Of a stretch of 64,000 nt of DNA, positions 10,234 through 20,224 are shown piece by piece. The notes under the pieces were generated by a model. It saw only the letters and a program-made list of their open reading frames with translations. It made no database searches and was not told the origin of the DNA. The position numbers and the translations under genes were made by a program. The stretch is from Mycobacterium fragae (GTDB lineage: Bacteria; Actinomycetota; Actinomycetes; Mycobacteriales; Mycobacteriaceae). The DNA lies in contig NZ_LQOW01000024.1 of the NCBI RefSeq assembly GCF_002102185.1, positions 310,001 to 374,000 of the forward strand, in the 5' to 3' direction. Within the stretch, counting starts at the first letter, position 1. The number at the start of each line of letters is the position of its first letter.

Positions 10234-11718
10234 ATGACTGCGGAGCATCACGATGTCGTCATCGTGGGAGCGGGCTTCGGCGGCATGGGCGCAGCGATCC
10301 AGCTCAAGCAGCTCGGCTACGCCGACATCCTCATCCTCGACCGCGAGGCGGACCTGGGTGGAACCTGGCATGTCAACAGGTATCCGGGGCTCGCAGTCGA
10401 CATCCCGTCGACCACCTACAGCTACTGGTTTGAGCCCAACCCGTACTGGTCACGGTTCTTCGCACCGGGCCAGGACCTCAAGCGGTACGCCGATCACGTG
10501 GCCGACAAATATGACGTGCGCCGTCACATGCGGTTCAACACCACCGTGGAAGGCGCGCGCTGGGACGAGGAGACCCAGCTGTGGCAGGTCGCACTCGCCG
10601 GGGGCCAGACGCTCACCGCTCGCTTCCTGATCACCGCGACCGGATTCCTCTCCCAAGCGCACACACCCGACATCCCTGGCATCACCAACTTCGACGGCAA
10701 AATCATCCACACCGCGGCGTGGGACGCCGGCTACGACTTCGCCGGTCGTCGTGTCGGCCTGATCGGCACCGGTGCCACCGCAGTCCAACTCATTCCCGAA
10801 CTGGCGAAGTCGGTGGCCGATCTGACGGTGTATCAGCGCACAGCGATTTGGGTCGCGCCCAAGCTTGACTTCCGGTTCCATCCGGCCGTGCAGCGGCTTT
10901 TCGCCCGAGTGCCACTCACCCAACGGGTGCTGCGGTGGGTGACGGACAACGCGCTCGAGTTCATGATGTTCGTCGGCGGGCTGAACTACCGATACTTCCG
11001 GCGGCTACCCGTCGCCGCCATGGACCTCTGCAAGATCCACCGGTTCGTGCAGGTTCGAGACAAAGAGCTGCGGCGCAAGCTGACACCGGACTACGACATC
11101 GGCTGTAAGCGACCCAGCTGGTCCAACGACTATTACCGCAGCTTCACCAAACCGCATGTGCACCTGGAGACCGGCGGCATCGAGCGGATCGAGCCCGACG
11201 GCATCGTCACCAACGACGGGCACAAGGCGGAAATCGACACCTTGGTGCTGGCCACCGGATTCGATCTGTGGGACGCAAACTTCCCGGCCATCGAGGTGGT
11301 CGGCCGGGAAGGCCGGAACTTGGGAAAGTGGTGGCGGGAGAACAGTTTCCGCACTTATCAGGGCCTGTCGATTCCATACTTCCCCAATTACCTGAGCCTG
11401 GCCAGCCCGTACGCGTTTGCCGGGCTGTCGTTCTTCAACACCATGGAATACCAGATGCGGCACATCGGCCGGTTGTTCGGCGAGGTGAAGCGCAGGGGCG
11501 CAGCCACCTTCGAGGTCACCGAGGAGGCCAACACCCGCTTCATGGACCGCATGACCCGGAACCTGGACAAGTCGGTGTTCTACGCCGGCGACTGTGCGAC
11601 GTCGCGGTCGTACTACTTCAACCACAGCGGCGAGGCGGCCCTGCTGCGGCCTACGTCGGTGCGCAACGCGGTGCGCGACGGCGATCGATTCCCGTTGAGC
11701 GACTACGCCATCAGCTGA
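10234..11718 (+). CDS. FAD-dependent Baeyer-Villiger-like monooxygenase
   Basis: 494 residues from ATG 10234; an in-frame start 57 bp upstream is unlikely because the palindromic operator lies between. The N-terminal FAD site is VVIVGAGFGGMG, and the NADPH site is GRRVGLIGTGATAVQLIPEL near residues 170-190. Between them lie GGTWHVNRYPGLAVD and FDGKIIHTAAWD, which fit the FxGxxxHxxxW-type BVMO signature (here GKIIHTAAWD). Such enzymes insert oxygen next to a ketone or oxidise heteroatoms at the expense of NADPH. Mycobacteria carry many; the substrate cannot be read from sequence. The last 16 bp overlap the convergent tandem TetR gene. Confidence 0.9.
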   Translation: MTAEHHDVVIVGAGFGGMGAAIQLKQLGYADILILDREADLGGTWHVNRYPGLAVDIPSTTYSYWFEPNPYWSRFFAPGQDLKRYADHVADKYDVRRHMRFNTTVEGARWDEETQLWQVALAGGQTLTARFLITATGFLSQAHTPDIPGITNFDGKIIHTAAWDAGYDFAGRRVGLIGTGATAVQLIPELAKSVADLTVYQRTAIWVAPKLDFRFHPAVQRLFARVPLTQRVLRWVTDNALEFMMFVGGLNYRYFRRLPVAAMDLCKIHRFVQVRDKELRRKLTPDYDIGCKRPSWSNDYYRSFTKPHVHLETGGIERIEPDGIVTNDGHKAEIDTLVLATGFDLWDANFPAIEVVGREGRNLGKWWRENSFRTYQGLSIPYFPNYLSLASPYAFAGLSFFNTMEYQMRHIGRLFGEVKRRGAATFEVTEEANTRFMDRMTRNLDKSVFYAGDCATSRSYYFNHSGEAALLRPTSVRNAVRDGDRFPLSDYAIS

Positions 11719-12947
11719 GCATCACGCCCAAATACCGTGAGCTCCATCAACTTTCGCACGCAGGCCTGCGGATAGGCCGAGTTGTCGGCGGAGTCCTCGT
11801 AGTGGACCAGCCTTCCCAGGTCGACCACCAGGGCCATCGCCGCGTGTACCAGAAAGCGGGCCTGCGTAGAACTCAGCGTTGGCCGCGCCGCCGTCAACAG
11901 CCGCATCCAGGAATCGATCGTCGAGCGCTGCACGCTGCGTAGCAGCTCCTGGTCGGCTCGGGTCAGGCTGACCCGCTCGGTGTAGTAGATGGCCGCCAGT
12001 TCCGGGTTGGCGAACGACGTCGCCACGTAGGCCTCGATCAGCAGGCTCAGCATCTGGCGCGGTTCGGCAACACCGGTCAGAACCGCCGACAGGTGACCCG
12101 AGACCCGATCGGCTGCCCGCCGCAATCCGGTCGAGAGGATGTCGCACTTGCCCGGGAAATACCGGTAGATCCCCGACACCGGGATACCGACCGCCGACGC
12201 GATGTCCGCCATGCTGGTTTCCGGATAGCCCTTGGCGTTGAACAACACCATCGACGCGTGCAGCAACGCTTCGTAAACACCGGTGTCCGATGCGAAGATC
12301 CGCCAGGCCGCCGGACGCCGCAGCGGATCCTGTGGCCGTGGCAGCTCCGCAGCGAGCAGCGCCGATGCCGCCTCGGTCAGCAGTGCGCGGATGTCGTCGG
12401 CCGGCAGCTGAACCCGGTGGTCGACCATGCTGCCGATCACACTGAGCAACCCCGACGACAGCATCCACCGCTGCGACGACGTCAACGCCGGCCGAATCGC
12501 GATGAGCGGCTTTTGAATTCGCCGGTTGACAAGACGCAGTTGGTGCATCAGGACGGATTGGTCTTCGCCGTGCAGATAACGGGCCTGCCACCGGTACAGC
12601 CCACCGGACTCGCGGTTGGGCAACGTCACGTCGATGAGTGCGTCGACCAGCCGGCCCAATGTCGCAGCCGGGTCGACATCCGCCGACTCGGCATCAGCGA
12701 AGTCGGTGCAGTCCACCAGCTGCTGGCCCAGCGCCAGCACCGCGCCGCGGAACAGGTCGTACTTGCTCGCGTAATGCCGGTAGAGCGCGGGCGCCGAGAT
12801 TCCGACCTTGGCCGCGATGGCTTCCATGCTGACCGCGTGATATCCCAGCGCGCTGAAGGCCTCGGCGGCGGCGCGCGCGATCTGGGCTTTGCGGTCTTTC
12901 GGACGCCGGCGCACGTCGGCTGCCGGCCCGAGGCGCGCGGTCGTCAC
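11703..12947 (-). CDS. Tandem TetR-family regulator (two TetR units fused)
   Basis: 414 residues, twice the usual TetR length. Residues 19-66 form a first TetR helix-turn-helix (AFSALGYHAVSMEAIAAKVGI...ALYRHYASKYDLF). Residues 218-270 form a second (VLFNAKGYPETSMADIASAVGI...GIYRYFPGKCDIL). Each is followed by a helical ligand/dimer domain. A fused pseudo-dimer could bind one palindrome as a monomer or two sites as a dimer. The GTG start at 12947 sits six bases after a -10 box. It converges on the monooxygenase gene and is divergent from the DUF2236 operon, so it could regulate either. Confidence 0.88.
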   Translation of the reverse strand: MTTARLGPAADVRRRPKDRKAQIARAAAEAFSALGYHAVSMEAIAAKVGISAPALYRHYASKYDLFRGAVLALGQQLVDCTDFADAESADVDPAATLGRLVDALIDVTLPNRESGGLYRWQARYLHGEDQSVLMHQLRLVNRRIQKPLIAIRPALTSSQRWMLSSGLLSVIGSMVDHRVQLPADDIRALLTEAASALLAAELPRPQDPLRRPAAWRIFASDTGVYEALLHASMVLFNAKGYPETSMADIASAVGIPVSGIYRYFPGKCDILSTGLRRAADRVSGHLSAVLTGVAEPRQMLSLLIEAYVATSFANPELAAIYYTERVSLTRADQELLRSVQRSTIDSWMRLLTAARPTLSSTQARFLVHAAMALVVDLGRLVHYEDSADNSAYPQACVRKLMELTVFGRDAQLMA

Positions 12948-12953
12948 GGCCTC

Positions 12954-12959
12954 ACCCTA
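12954..12959 (-). promoter_or_regulatory. -10 box of a leaderless tandem-TetR transcript
   Basis: On the minus strand TAGGGT is followed by GAGGCC and then the GTG at 12947, the six-base spacing expected when transcription starts on the start codon. Confidence 0.5.
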
Positions 12960-13067
12960 GCCTCAGATCGGTGCCGCACACACCCTACCGCCGAGTCAGA
13001 ATCTCCATTAACATAATCGATACTCGCCGGTTGCTACGACGGCGTCCATGTCGGAGGGGTTCGATAC

Positions 13068-13292
13068 ATGCTGGGCAAGGTTCGCCAGGTGCTTGGCTTC
13101 CAAATCACCATCGCCGAGCTGATCGGCCTCGGTTTGATCCTAGGGACACCGTATCTGCTGGTCGGGACCATTTGGTCGACCACTCACACCGAGCATCTGC
13201 ACCGGATGCAAGGGGCCGATCTGGTGGTGTCGTTCCTCGGGTCGATCGTGTCGTGGCCGGTGTTGCTGTTCTCGGATGTCTGCATGACATGA
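13068..13292 (+). CDS. Small membrane protein, first gene of the DUF2236 operon
   Basis: 74 residues from ATG 13068, preceded by a good Shine-Dalgarno sequence (GGAGGGG). Two hydrophobic segments (residues 14-36 and 49-68) suggest a small integral membrane protein. Its stop overlaps the start of the DUF2236 gene (ATGA at 13289-13292), implying coupled translation. A TAACAT/TAATCG A/T-rich patch at 13008-13020 may hold the promoter. No family is recognised. Confidence 0.75.
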   Translation: MLGKVRQVLGFQITIAELIGLGLILGTPYLLVGTIWSTTHTEHLHRMQGADLVVSFLGSIVSWPVLLFSDVCMT

Positions 13293-14167
13293 CCCGCCAC
13301 ACTCAACTGACCACCGCCGATACGCGCATTCACATCAGCCGCCGCGCCGCGCGCTGGGACAACCGGCCGGCCACCGTCGCCGACGCCATGGACTTCTGGT
13401 CGTTCGCCGCCGGCGCGGCCAACGTCGTCATGCAGTTGTCCTGGCCCGGCGTCGGCTACGGGGTGGTGGAGAGCAAGGTCGAATCCGGCAGCTTGATCAA
13501 ACACCCGTGGAAGCGGGCCCGTACCACCTTCAGCTACCTGGCCGTCGCAATACTTGGCCGCTCCGAAGACCGGACCGCCTTCCGCGAGGCCGTCGACGTC
13601 GCGCATCGACAAGTCCTTTCGGGGCCCGACAGCCCGGTGTCCTACAACGCTTTCGACCGCGACCTGCAGATGTGGGTTGCCGCATGCCTTTTCGTCGGCC
13701 TGGAAGATACCTACCGACTGTTGCGTGGCGAGATGACCGATGAACTGGCCGAACACTTCTACCGCTCGGCGTTCACGTTGGGCACCACGCTGCAGGTCAG
13801 CGAAGACCAATGGCCGCCGACCCGTCGCGATTTCGACCGCTATTGGAATTACGCTTGCCAGCGCGTCGTGATCGACGACGTGGTGCGCGACTACCTGCAA
13901 GATTTGATCGACCTGCGGATGGTCAGCCCGCTGCTGCGCATCTTCGCGCCGTTGCTGCGCTTCCTTACCGCGGGATTTCTGGCGCCGGTGTTCCGCGAAG
14001 CCCTGCGCCTCGATTGGACGCCGAGTCAGCAGCGCCGATTCGAATACCTGTTTTTGATGGTGGCTTTCGTCAACCGGTTCCTGCCCAAGTTCATCCGCCA
14101 AGGCGGTAGCTATCTGCTGCTGGCCGACGTGCGGAGGCGAATCCGCCGTCACCGCAACCTGATTTGA
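13289..14167 (+). CDS. DUF2236 / MpaB-like oxygenase family protein
   Basis: 292 residues from ATG 13289. The layout is that of the DUF2236 (MpaB/latex-clearing-protein-related) family: an N-terminal DFWSFAAGAANVVMQLSWPGVG segment, then VDVAHRQVLSG, then YNAFDRDLQMWVAACLFVGL, and a Trp-rich DQWPPTRRDFDRYWNY region. Some members of this fold bind heme and oxidise hydrophobic compounds. The His in VAHRQV is the plausible metal or heme ligand. Flanked by two small membrane proteins in one tight operon, it probably acts at the membrane on a lipid or terpenoid substrate; this is inference. Confidence 0.85.
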   Translation: MTRHTQLTTADTRIHISRRAARWDNRPATVADAMDFWSFAAGAANVVMQLSWPGVGYGVVESKVESGSLIKHPWKRARTTFSYLAVAILGRSEDRTAFREAVDVAHRQVLSGPDSPVSYNAFDRDLQMWVAACLFVGLEDTYRLLRGEMTDELAEHFYRSAFTLGTTLQVSEDQWPPTRRDFDRYWNYACQRVVIDDVVRDYLQDLIDLRMVSPLLRIFAPLLRFLTAGFLAPVFREALRLDWTPSQQRRFEYLFLMVAFVNRFLPKFIRQGGSYLLLADVRRRIRRHRNLI

Positions 14168-14179
14168 GAGAGGAAAGCT

Positions 14180-14527
14180 GTGAGCAATCGTCAGCTGTTG
14201 GTCGGCGCCCTGGGCGCGTTGCTGGTTGTGGTCGGGGTGTTGGGGCTCTGGTTCCCGGTGTATTTGGGCCAGTACGACCAATTCGGCATGCAGATCGCCT
14301 GCGGCCGTGGTTTCAGCGCGAACCTGTCTCAGGCCGCCGACGCCAACGGAGACGGTCTGGTCGCGCAATGCGGCACTGCACTGCTCGAGCGTCGTATCTG
14401 GGCGATCCCCACCACCATCATCGGCTGGGCGTTGCTCACCGTCATCTTGGCGATCTGGGTCCGCACCGAACCGGGCGCCGGCGAAGAAAGCACGCGCTTT
14501 TGGGAATTGGGCGGTGACGCCACGTAG
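14180..14527 (+). CDS. Small two-helix membrane protein of the DUF2236 operon
   Basis: 115 residues from GTG 14180 with GAGAGGAAAG just upstream, 12 bp after the DUF2236 gene. Transmembrane segments are at residues 6-28 and 73-93, with an extracytoplasmic loop containing two cysteines (QIACGRGF and VAQCGTALL) that could form a disulfide. No family is recognised. Its position argues for a complex with, or a supporting role for, the DUF2236 oxygenase. Confidence 0.78.
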   Translation: MSNRQLLVGALGALLVVVGVLGLWFPVYLGQYDQFGMQIACGRGFSANLSQAADANGDGLVAQCGTALLERRIWAIPTTIIGWALLTVILAIWVRTEPGAGEESTRFWELGGDAT

Positions 14528-14545
14528 CAGAAATCGCCAGTCGTA

Positions 14546-14576
14546 ACTGTACAGTCTGAACTGTCTACTGTACAGT
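14546..14576. promoter_or_regulatory. Two identical 10-bp operators over the MarR promoter
   Basis: The palindrome ACTGTACAGT occurs at 14546-14555 and again at 14567-14576, 21 bp centre to centre (two helical turns), with a further half-site ACTGT at 14560-14564. The second copy contains TACAGT (14571-14576), a -10 box spaced six bases before the GTG at 14583. Binding of the downstream MarR protein would cover its own promoter, so autorepression is the natural reading. Confidence 0.75.
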
Positions 14577-14582
14577 GGGGTC

Positions 14583-15017
14583 GTGGAGCGAATCAGCGAG
14601 TCGTCAGGGGCAGCCGCCCGGGACCTTCGGGTGATGTTCAGCCGGCTACGCCGCCGGCTGAAGGACGTCACGACCGGCAGCGATCTGACGCCGTCGCAGA
14701 CGGCGGTGCTCACCCGACTCTGGAAAGAGGGCGACTCGTCGGCCAGCGCGTTGGCCGCCGCGGAGCGAGTGCGGCCGCAGTCAATGGCGACCATACTGGC
14801 CGGCCTCGATCAACATGGACTCATCCGGCGTACGCCCGACCCGGACGACGGTCGGCGCCAAGTGATCTCGTTGACAGCTGCCGGCCGGCGCCGCGCGGAA
14901 AGTGATCGACAGGTCCGGGAGGAATGGCTGGCTCGTGCCATACAGGACCGGTACTCCGAGCGGGAACGCCGCGTCATCCTCGACGCATTGGCCCTGCTTC
15001 AACGTTTGATTGATTAA
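14583..15017 (+). CDS. MarR-family transcriptional regulator
   Basis: 144 residues from GTG 14583. The winged-helix core is clear: LTPSQTAVLTRLWKEGDSS, recognition helix region ERVRPQSMATILAGLDQHGLI, and wing RTPDPDDGRRQVISLTAAG. MarR proteins are dimers that release palindromic DNA on binding small aromatic ligands or on oxidation. Two identical palindromes overlie its promoter. The next gene, an LLM oxidoreductase, follows after 15 bp in the same transcript and is probably the regulated enzyme. Confidence 0.92.
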   Translation: MERISESSGAAARDLRVMFSRLRRRLKDVTTGSDLTPSQTAVLTRLWKEGDSSASALAAAERVRPQSMATILAGLDQHGLIRRTPDPDDGRRQVISLTAAGRRRAESDRQVREEWLARAIQDRYSERERRVILDALALLQRLID

Positions 15018-15032
15018 CGAAAGGAAGTACCA

Positions 15033-15902
15033 ATGGAATTGGGAATACACTTCATCGACTTTCTGCCCGGCGATTCGGCGAAGTTGGCCCCGACGCTGGT
15101 AGCGACGGCCAAGGCTGCCGAAGACATCGGCGCGACGTTATTCACCCTGGCAGATCACTTCTTCCAGATGGAAAATGTTGGGCGCGCTGAGGATCCGTTC
15201 CTGGAGGGCTACACGTCGCTGGGCTATCTGGCCGGGCAGACCGAGACGATCACCCTGGCGATGCTGGTCACCGGAGTCACCTACCGTCACCCGGGACTTC
15301 TTGCCAAGATCGTCACCACGCTCGACGTGCTCTCGCAGGGCCGGTCGATGTTCGGTATCGGGGCCGCATGGTATGACCGCGAGCACGTCGCCCTGGGTGT
15401 TCCATACCCGGCGGTGCGTGAGCGGTTCGAGATGCTGGAAGAGACGCTGCAGATCTGCCGACAGATGTGGAGCGACGACAACGGCCCGTATGACGGCAAG
15501 CACTATCAGTTGGCCGAAACGATCTGTGAACCACAGCCCATCCGGCGGCCGCCGATCCTCATCGGTGGTAGCGGTGAGAAGAAGACGCTGCGGCTTGTCG
15601 CGCAGTACGCCGATGTGTGGAACACCACGGATTCCGAGCCCGACGTACTCAAACACAAGATCGACGTGTTGACCCGCCATTGTGAAACCGTGGGCCGGGA
15701 CCCCGCCGAGATCCGCAAAACCGTGGGCCTGATCACTGACCCGTTCGCCGACATCGACGGATACCTCAAAACACTCGAGCGCTACGCCGAGTTAGGCATC
15801 GAGATGATCAATACCGGCCCCCTGCCCGGCACTCCGGACCCAGCCGGCTTCGTGCGCCATTTCGGCGACGAAGTAGCTGCTAAGCTATCCGAGATCGGTT
15901 GA
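15033..15902 (+). CDS. LLM-class F420-dependent oxidoreductase
   Basis: 289 residues from ATG 15033 with GAAAGGAAG upstream. It is a luciferase-like TIM-barrel protein: DHFFQ at the end of an early strand, VTGVTYRHPGLLAKIVTTLDVLSQGR, FGIGAAWYDREH, and RRPPILIGGSGEKKTLRLVA. This pattern is typical of mycobacterial F420-dependent reductases and dehydrogenases rather than FMN monooxygenases. The fgd1 gene elsewhere in the window supplies reduced F420. The substrate is unknown. Co-transcription with a MarR gene suggests response to a small toxic or redox-active compound. Confidence 0.88.
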   Translation: MELGIHFIDFLPGDSAKLAPTLVATAKAAEDIGATLFTLADHFFQMENVGRAEDPFLEGYTSLGYLAGQTETITLAMLVTGVTYRHPGLLAKIVTTLDVLSQGRSMFGIGAAWYDREHVALGVPYPAVRERFEMLEETLQICRQMWSDDNGPYDGKHYQLAETICEPQPIRRPPILIGGSGEKKTLRLVAQYADVWNTTDSEPDVLKHKIDVLTRHCETVGRDPAEIRKTVGLITDPFADIDGYLKTLERYAELGIEMINTGPLPGTPDPAGFVRHFGDEVAAKLSEIG

Positions 15903-15951
15903 GCCGCAGCACTTTAACCGGTGGATCGTCGTCGCGGCCTACCGACAGCTG

Positions 15952-17436
15952 CTACTTGGCCAACTCGTGGCGGGTGCGGTCCTCGCGAGTCGGAACACCG
16001 TTGCGGCCACTGAGATCCTGGGCGTACAAGCCGGTCGCATAAGCGACGCCGGCGCCGTGAATGCCGAGCGCGGTGCGGTCGACGTGATCGATGGTGTCGG
16101 TGCTCTTGTGGTAGTTCGGGTCGAAGGGTTGGTCCGCCGTACCGCCCCACAAGCCGGCCTGCTCCTTCGACTTCTTGTTCTCGGCCCCGGAGAACAGCCC
16201 GCCGGACGGGACACCCGCCATCGTGAACCCGTCGTAGTCGGACCTGCCGTCGAACGAAGTGTCCTCCGGTTTCTTGCCGGCCGAGTTCAGGTAGGCCGCG
16301 AGCGAACGCTCGATGCCCGCCGAGCCCTCGGGCACCACCGGGTTACCCCGCTTGTCGAGCGGCAGCGACTGGTCTCCGTCGTAGGTGAAATAACCGGGGT
16401 TGGGCGAGCCCAACATGTCGAAGTTCAAATACAGGGCGATGTCTTTGAGCGCGTCGACGTCCAACGACTCGACGTACTTGCGCGACCCGACCAGCCCGAG
16501 TTCCTCTGCGCCCCAAAAGCCGAACCGCACCGCATTGCGCACGGGCGGTGAACTTCCCAACTGCAACGCAGTCTCCAGCACCGCCGCCACCCCGGACCCG
16601 TTGTCGTTGATTCCCGGCCCTTCAGGAACGCTGTCGAGGTGAGCGCCGGCCATCACCACGTCGGTGGCCGAGCCGGTCTTGGTTTGCGCGATGACATTGC
16701 GGGCATGGACCGATTTGGTGTCCGCTTTGAGCTTCACCGTGGTGATCCCCGATTTTTTCCGCAGCTGCGCCCCGTCGGTCTTGGACACGCTGACCACGGG
16801 GATCTTGACGTCGGCGTTCTCGCCCAGCGTGCCGCCCATCTTCTCCGCGACGACGTTGTCCGCGACGACCATCGCGACGGCACCGCGCTGCACGGCGGCT
16901 TGCTCTTTCTGAAAGAACGGGCAGCTGCCGCGGTCCACCAGCACCACCGCGCCCTGCACCGGCAGGTTGTCGTAGTCGGAGGCGGTGCAGCCGGGGCTGT
17001 CTTCCACAGGGGCCGCTACCAGCGGGCCGTGCACGCCGTCGGCCGGGGTGGCCAGGCTGAACTCCAGTGCGTGCGCCTCGAAGGTGTGGTCGGCGACGGT
17101 CACCGACCCCGGTTCGGAGTGGAACACGCGCGCGTCGAACTGCGCGGTTCGAACGTCAAAACCCTTGTCCCGCAACTTGCCCACCACATAGTCGACGCTG
17201 GCGTCGTACCCGCGGGTGCCGACCGCACGGGTGTTGCCGTTGGCCCGGGCGATGTCCTGAAGCTTCCTCAGGTGCGCCATCATCGCGTCGGTGCTGATTC
17301 GCTTACCCAGCGAGACCGCGTAATCCTGGGCGGATATCGATTTCGCCGGTGGCGCGGTATCCGACGAGGTGCACCCGACAGCCACCAATGCAACCGCCGC
17401 AACGACGACGAGCACCGGCTTCCATTTGTTGACCAC
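15952..17436 (-). CDS. lpqL: Lipoprotein aminopeptidase LpqL (M28 family)
   Basis: 494 residues starting at GTG 17436. The N-terminus is a lipoprotein signal ending in VAVGC (Cys22). A protease-associated domain follows (GAVVLVDRGSCPFFQK, residues 155-240). The M28 zinc peptidase domain has AGAHLDSV, INDNGSG, GAEELGLVGS, YLNFDMLGS and YHKSTDTIDHVD, giving the expected His/Asp/Glu/Asp/His ligands. It is an exported, membrane-anchored aminopeptidase; M. tuberculosis LpqL (Rv0418) also lies beside thiG. A -10 box TAATCT sits seven bases upstream of the GTG. Confidence 0.95.
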   Translation of the reverse strand: MVNKWKPVLVVVAAVALVAVGCTSSDTAPPAKSISAQDYAVSLGKRISTDAMMAHLRKLQDIARANGNTRAVGTRGYDASVDYVVGKLRDKGFDVRTAQFDARVFHSEPGSVTVADHTFEAHALEFSLATPADGVHGPLVAAPVEDSPGCTASDYDNLPVQGAVVLVDRGSCPFFQKEQAAVQRGAVAMVVADNVVAEKMGGTLGENADVKIPVVSVSKTDGAQLRKKSGITTVKLKADTKSVHARNVIAQTKTGSATDVVMAGAHLDSVPEGPGINDNGSGVAAVLETALQLGSSPPVRNAVRFGFWGAEELGLVGSRKYVESLDVDALKDIALYLNFDMLGSPNPGYFTYDGDQSLPLDKRGNPVVPEGSAGIERSLAAYLNSAGKKPEDTSFDGRSDYDGFTMAGVPSGGLFSGAENKKSKEQAGLWGGTADQPFDPNYHKSTDTIDHVDRTALGIHGAGVAYATGLYAQDLSGRNGVPTREDRTRHELAK

Positions 17437-17443
17437 CGCGACC

Positions 17444-17449
17444 AGATTA
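17444..17449 (-). promoter_or_regulatory. -10 box of a leaderless lpqL transcript
   Basis: TAATCT on the minus strand ends seven bases before the lpqL GTG (17436), fitting transcription initiation at the start codon or one base before it. Confidence 0.45.
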
Positions 17450-17461
17450 GCCGCCAGTGGG

Positions 17462-18433
17462 TCAATTGGCCTGCGCGGGGACGTGGTCGAGGCGCAGGTA
17501 GGCGTGGATGGTGGTGCCAGAAGGGGTGGTGTGCGTACGCAACAAGTCCGCGATCGCGTTCACCACGAACAGTCCGTACGGGCCTGAGCCCGCCGCGGCG
17601 GGTGGCCGGCGCCCGGCCAGCGGATCGGTCCACCGCCCGATGTCGCGCGCCTCGCAGACCACATGGCCGGCCTGGTACCAGAACGCCAACCGGCATGCCG
17701 CGCCGGCGTGATCGAGACTGTTGGTGGCCAGCTCGGTGGCGACCAGCTTGAGGTCGGCGATTTTCTCCGCGGACATGCCGAGTAACCGGCCATACCGGCC
17801 AGTGCGGCTGCGTGCGCCGGCCAGATCGTCCGGGCGGGACACGGTGTAGGTCACCGCGGCCGGGTTGGTCGGCAGCGGTTGGTTGCCCTGATCCAGCGCG
17901 GCATCGAGCGCGTACTCACGGCTGTGCTGCTGCGACCCGCGCTGCCAGATCAGCGGATGCGTGACGCGCACATCGGCCAGGACGCTGTCGCCAAGACGGG
18001 AGGCGTCGTATGGACACAGGACGGTCGCGTTGCAGCCCGCGAACGCGATGTTGACCAACGCCTCATGCTGCACGCACGCGGGATATTCGACCGCGGTGCG
18101 GCCGGGCCACACCGGCTCGCCGACGATGCGGACATGGCGCGGCCGGTGGCGTTCGACAAAACCGAGTTCGGCAGCGAGGATCCGCCCCGGATTGCGGCCC
18201 ATTTCCGTGATGTCGGTCATGGTCACGTGTGTGGCCGCATCGCCCAACGCGTCCCGGAGCAGCGCCAGTTTGTCCCCTGGTATTGCGACGAACACCGGTT
18301 GCGCCCGGTCCAAACCCTCCGATATGAACCGGGTCAGCGAGTCGATGTACTCGCCCTCCGAGTGATATAGCAGCGCCGAGTGATCGTGGGAGCCACCATA
18401 GGAGCGCCGGTGGGGATGCACGGTGATCGACAT
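17462..18433 (-). CDS. MEDS-domain sensor with RsbW-like ATPase domain
   Basis: About 323 residues from ATG 18433; a GTG at 18502, six bases after the preceding stop, would add 23 residues. Residues 15-165 match a MEDS (DcmR-type sensory) domain: HSALLYHSEGEYID, QPVFVAIPGDKLALL, RHVRIVGEPVW. Residues 225-315 form a histidine-kinase-like ATPase of the anti-sigma RsbW type: LVATELATNSLDHAG (N-box) and GSGPYGLFVVNAIADLL (G-box). Actinobacterial proteins with this pair of domains are thought to act in partner switching with STAS proteins. A STAS protein is encoded at 5.8 kb. It follows the SGNH hydrolase gene, probably in the thiOSG transcript. Confidence 0.82.
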   Translation of the reverse strand: MSITVHPHRRSYGGSHDHSALLYHSEGEYIDSLTRFISEGLDRAQPVFVAIPGDKLALLRDALGDAATHVTMTDITEMGRNPGRILAAELGFVERHRPRHVRIVGEPVWPGRTAVEYPACVQHEALVNIAFAGCNATVLCPYDASRLGDSVLADVRVTHPLIWQRGSQQHSREYALDAALDQGNQPLPTNPAAVTYTVSRPDDLAGARSRTGRYGRLLGMSAEKIADLKLVATELATNSLDHAGAACRLAFWYQAGHVVCEARDIGRWTDPLAGRRPPAAAGSGPYGLFVVNAIADLLRTHTTPSGTTIHAYLRLDHVPAQAN

Positions 18434-18508
18434 GTCGACGGATGGTCCCCATTCAGCAGTGCTTTTCCTGCGTGTCGCCTCGGTAGGCGTACCCAGGGGC
18501 ACTGAGAG

Positions 18509-20220
<1,712 letters not shown>

Positions 20221-20224
<4 letters not shown>

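Noticed and set aside
13184..14794. 536-codon minus-strand frame opposite the DUF2236 operon and marR
   Set aside because: Arg/Gln/His-rich shadow; the plus strand has recognisable DUF2236, membrane and MarR proteins with good ribosome-binding sites.
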